Below are positions 61,964 through 64,000 of a stretch of DNA of 64,000 nucleotides, one piece after another; the stretch's first letter is position 1; every line of letters starts with the position of its first letter. The DNA lies in assembly GCF_012395835.1 (NCBI RefSeq), contig NZ_JAAZSQ010000001.1:142829-206828 (forward strand), given 5' to 3'. The position numbers and the translations under genes are program-made. The DNA comes from Arthrobacter mobilis (GTDB lineage: Bacteria > Actinomycetota > Actinomycetes > Actinomycetales > Micrococcaceae). The notes below the pieces were generated by a model, which saw only the letters and a list, made by a program, of their open reading frames with translations, searched no databases and was not told the origin of the DNA.

Positions 61964-63499
61964 ATGACAGCAGCAGAGTTCGATTTCATTGTGGTCGGCG
62001 CCGGGTCGGCCGGCGCCGTGGTGGCCCGCCGGCTGATCGACGCCGGCAAGACGGTGGCCGTGCTGGAGGCCGGCGGGGAGGATACCAACCCGGTGATCGC
62101 CGATGTGTTCGCCGCCGGGGCGCTGTGGCACGGGCCGGAGGACTGGGACTACTACACCACCGGGCAGGAAGGCTGCGCCGGACGGCGCCTGCACCTGCCG
62201 CGCGGGAAGGTCACAGGCGGCTCGCACGCGCTGAACGCGACCATCTGGGTCCGCGGGGCGAAGCAGGACTATGACACCTGGAACTACCTGGGCTGCCCGG
62301 GCTGGAGCTGGGACGAGGTCCTGCCGGTATTCAAGGCGATCGAGAACTACGATGGCGGCGCCTCGGACAGCCGCGGCGGTGCGGGCCTGCTGGACGTGGT
62401 GAAGGACTTCCCGATGAATCCGGTGCAGGAGGACATCCTCGAAGCCGCCCAGGAAGTCGGCATCAAGCTCAACGAGGACTACAATTCCGGCGACGTCGAA
62501 GGCGTGTCCAAGATGCAGCTGACCGTGCGCAACGGCAAGCGGTTCAACACCTGGCACGCCTACCTGAAGCCAGTGATGGGGAATGCGGACCTGACCCTGG
62601 TCACCGGCGCGCACGTGCACCGGCTGCTGATCGAGGACGGCACGGTCACCGGCGTCGAATACGAAAAGGACGGAGCCCGGCACACCCTCACCGCCGGCGA
62701 AACCATCCTGGCCGGCGGGGCCATCGGCACCCCGGCGGTGCTGCTGCGCTCCGGCGTCGGTCCGGCCGAGGAGCTGCGCGCAGCCGGCGTCGATCCGGTG
62801 CACCACCTGCCAGGGGTGGGCAAGAACCTGCACGACCACCTGCTGTCCCCGGTCATCTTCACCACCACGAAGAAGGAAGTGCCGCCGTCGCAGGTCGGTG
62901 CGGCCGAGGTCCACCACTTCTGGAAGAGCAGCCCGGACCTGGCCGTGCCGGACACCCAGCCGATCCACTTCTCCATTCCGATGTACTTCCTGGACTCGAT
63001 GACCGGGCCGGAGAACGGTTTCTCCCTCATCGGCGGCATCGTGCGTCCGCTCAGCCGCGGCGAGATCACCCTCACCGGGCCCGGGCTGGCGGACGAACTG
63101 CGCATCGACCTGGGCGCGCTGGCCGAGCAGGCCGACGTCGATTCGCTGGTGGCCTCGGTCCGCCAGTGCCGGGAAATGGGACGGACGCAGGCCCTGGCCG
63201 ACTGGGGTCCGGAGGAAATCTACCCCGGCCCGGAGGTTTCCGACAGCGACGAGGACCTCGAGCGCTACGTGCGCGAAACCGCCGTGACTTACCACCACCA
63301 GGTCGGCACCTGCAAGATGGGCCTGGACGCCCTCGCCGTGGTGGACCCGCGCAGCCTGAAGGTCCACGGGCTGGCCGGCGTGCGCGTGGCCGACGCCTCG
63401 GTCATGCCGCTGGTGCCCACCGGCAACACCAACGCCCCCTCGGTGCTGATCGGCGAAAAAGCCGCCGAATTCATCACCGGCATTCCGGCCGGCCAATAG
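61964..63499 (+). CDS. GMC-family FAD oxidoreductase (choline-dehydrogenase-like)
   Basis: The protein has 511 residues. The ATG at 61964 has GAGGAG 11 bases upstream; a GTG 9 bp earlier is too close to that site. GMC marks are FIVVGAGSAGAVVARRL, the signature LPRGKVTGGSHALNATIWVR, AGGAIGTPAVLLRSGVGP and the catalytic histidine region TYHHQVGTCKMG, with NTNAPSVLIGEKAAEFI at the end. It oxidises an alcohol such as choline, an aryl alcohol or a polyol. No aldehyde dehydrogenase follows, so the substrate is open. Confidence 0.9.
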   Translation: MTAAEFDFIVVGAGSAGAVVARRLIDAGKTVAVLEAGGEDTNPVIADVFAAGALWHGPEDWDYYTTGQEGCAGRRLHLPRGKVTGGSHALNATIWVRGAKQDYDTWNYLGCPGWSWDEVLPVFKAIENYDGGASDSRGGAGLLDVVKDFPMNPVQEDILEAAQEVGIKLNEDYNSGDVEGVSKMQLTVRNGKRFNTWHAYLKPVMGNADLTLVTGAHVHRLLIEDGTVTGVEYEKDGARHTLTAGETILAGGAIGTPAVLLRSGVGPAEELRAAGVDPVHHLPGVGKNLHDHLLSPVIFTTTKKEVPPSQVGAAEVHHFWKSSPDLAVPDTQPIHFSIPMYFLDSMTGPENGFSLIGGIVRPLSRGEITLTGPGLADELRIDLGALAEQADVDSLVASVRQCREMGRTQALADWGPEEIYPGPEVSDSDEDLERYVRETAVTYHHQVGTCKMGLDALAVVDPRSLKVHGLAGVRVADASVMPLVPTGNTNAPSVLIGEKAAEFITGIPAGQ

Positions 63500-63518
63500 G
63501 GGATCCGGCTGCCCTGAG

Positions 63519-63552
63519 GCGCAGGATCCGGCGTGCTGGCCGGATCCTGCGC
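63519..63552 (+). terminator. Terminator after the GMC oxidoreductase gene
   Basis: Perfect 13-base arms GCGCAGGATCCGG and CCGGATCCTGCGC enclose an 8-base loop, 20 bp after the stop. Confidence 0.75.
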
Positions 63553-63632
63553 ATGTCATAACGGCGCTGTAACGGTGCCGGAGCACACTGTCCCCGGTAG
63601 TAAAGCGGCCCGCGGGTTCGAAGGAGACAGTT

Positions 63633-64000
63633 ATGTCCTGGAGCGGCTGGACGAGTCACGGGGCACCGGCCGGCGGCTTTGCCGGCGGACCGGCGATCGT
63701 GTCGCGGAACACTTCGGTGTGCAATATCTATGTCCGGGGCAATGACAATGCGCTCTGGCAGCGGGCGTTCTTCTCCGGGTCCTGGCATCCCTGGGGCCGG
63801 CACAACGACGGCGCCTCGCTGGCCTCGGAGCCGGCTCCGGGCTCGATGGGGACCAACCACGAGCACGTGTTTGCCCGGGGCTTTGACGGGAATGTGTGGT
63901 CCAAGGCCTGGACCGGCACCGGCGGCTGGAGCGGCTGGACCAACCACGGGGCGCCTCCGGGCGGCTTTGCCGGCGGACCGGCGATCGTGTCGCGGAACAA
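63633..64000 (+). CDS. PLL-like beta-propeller lectin (DUF346-type repeats), N-terminal part
   Basis: The ATG at 63633 follows AAGGAGACAG, and the frame stays open to the window end (122 residues seen). The protein is built from repeats with WSGWTSHGAPAGGFAGGPAI, CNIYVRGNDNALWQRAF and VFARGFDGNVWSKAW. These match the Trp-rich blades of Photorhabdus-lectin-like seven-bladed propellers, which bind fucose or other sugars. No signal peptide precedes the first repeat, so export by a standard route is not evident. It is probably longer than seen here. Confidence 0.78.
   Translation, partial: MSWSGWTSHGAPAGGFAGGPAIVSRNTSVCNIYVRGNDNALWQRAFFSGSWHPWGRHNDGASLASEPAPGSMGTNHEHVFARGFDGNVWSKAWTGTGGWSGWTNHGAPPGGFAGGPAIVSRN
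63639..64000. repeat. 288-bp tandem repeat within the lectin gene
   Basis: TGGAGCGGCTGG recurs at 63639 and 63927, a spacing of 288 bp (96 codons). The tracts 63672-63711 and 63960-63999 are identical over 40 bp. Near-identical blades point to recent duplication or gene conversion, and more copies probably follow beyond the window. Confidence 0.85.

Noticed and set aside
1..64000. RNA genes, CRISPR arrays and insertion sequences
   Set aside because: I looked for tRNA-like cloverleafs with CCA or TTCGANTC-type arms, rRNA signatures, short regular repeats and transposase motifs and saw none. A tRNAscan or Infernal run would settle small RNAs.

Overview
The window is very GC-rich and gene-dense. 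Proteins start on ATG or GTG with AGGAG-type ribosome sites, stop-start overlaps are common, and the protein set (HtaA domain, UPF0158, DUF5058, an amine-oxidising flavoprotein battery, a single idi) fits an Arthrobacter-like soil actinobacterium of the Micrococcaceae. That assignment is inference from protein style; no rRNA or other marker lies in the window. I see no tRNA, rRNA, CRISPR array, insertion sequence or phage gene. No gene-free stretch exceeds about 270 bp.

Layout. 1-5870: a tetrose (erythrulose/tetritol) catabolic operon: end of a sugar-binding protein, a DhaK-DhaL kinase, an RpiB-like isomerase, a TIM-like isomerase, a DeoR regulator and a ribokinase-family kinase. 5887-9032: a soluble Ser/Thr kinase with a GAF domain, and an ABC-F ATPase. 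9107-15816: a GntR/FCD regulator divergent from an ethanolamine permease, a glutamine-synthetase-like ligase, a PuuD-like hydrolase, an aldehyde dehydrogenase and an SDR, together a likely gamma-glutamylation route for ethanolamine. 16049-18406: a second SDR plus APC permease unit. 18568-19641: idi and a stand-alone HtaA-domain protein. 19749-23090: a GAF/winged-helix regulator divergent from a SnoaL-flavin monooxygenase fusion.

23140-29515: a leftward operon of XRE-cupin regulator, spermidine/putrescine-type ABC transporter, PuuB-like oxidase and cupin. 29689-34202: a TetR regulator, a dimethylglycine/sarcosine dehydrogenase-like protein and a monomeric-sarcosine-oxidase-like protein. 34472-36034: rtcB and a DUF1801 protein. 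36268-41773: an M20 amidohydrolase with two membrane proteins, an amidase and a double-domain AsnC regulator. 41824-46811: a GntR regulator divergent from a MatC-like carrier, a class III CoA-transferase and a fused carboxyltransferase. 46927-48267: nhaA.

48384-52465: a leftward monoamine unit (APC permease, cupin, flavin monoamine oxidase, MoaF), with a TetR regulator divergent at 52695. 53563-60057: a branched-chain-type ABC transporter, including a permease-ATPase fusion, with a SnoaL protein and an amidohydrolase. 60142-63499: a D-threonine-aldolase-like PLP protein, a UPF0158 protein and a GMC oxidoreductase. From 63633 to the window end: the start of a PLL-like beta-propeller lectin gene.

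The common theme is scavenging of small amines, N-methylated amines, polyols and carboxylates. Each catabolic unit has its own transporter and local regulator, often with a visible inverted repeat in the divergent promoter. The most interesting points are the tetrose operon, the gamma-glutamyl ethanolamine cluster, the carrier/CoA-transferase/carboxyltransferase cluster, and two nearly identical promoter-operator modules that appear to link the monoamine unit with the ABC transporter operon through one TetR regulator.
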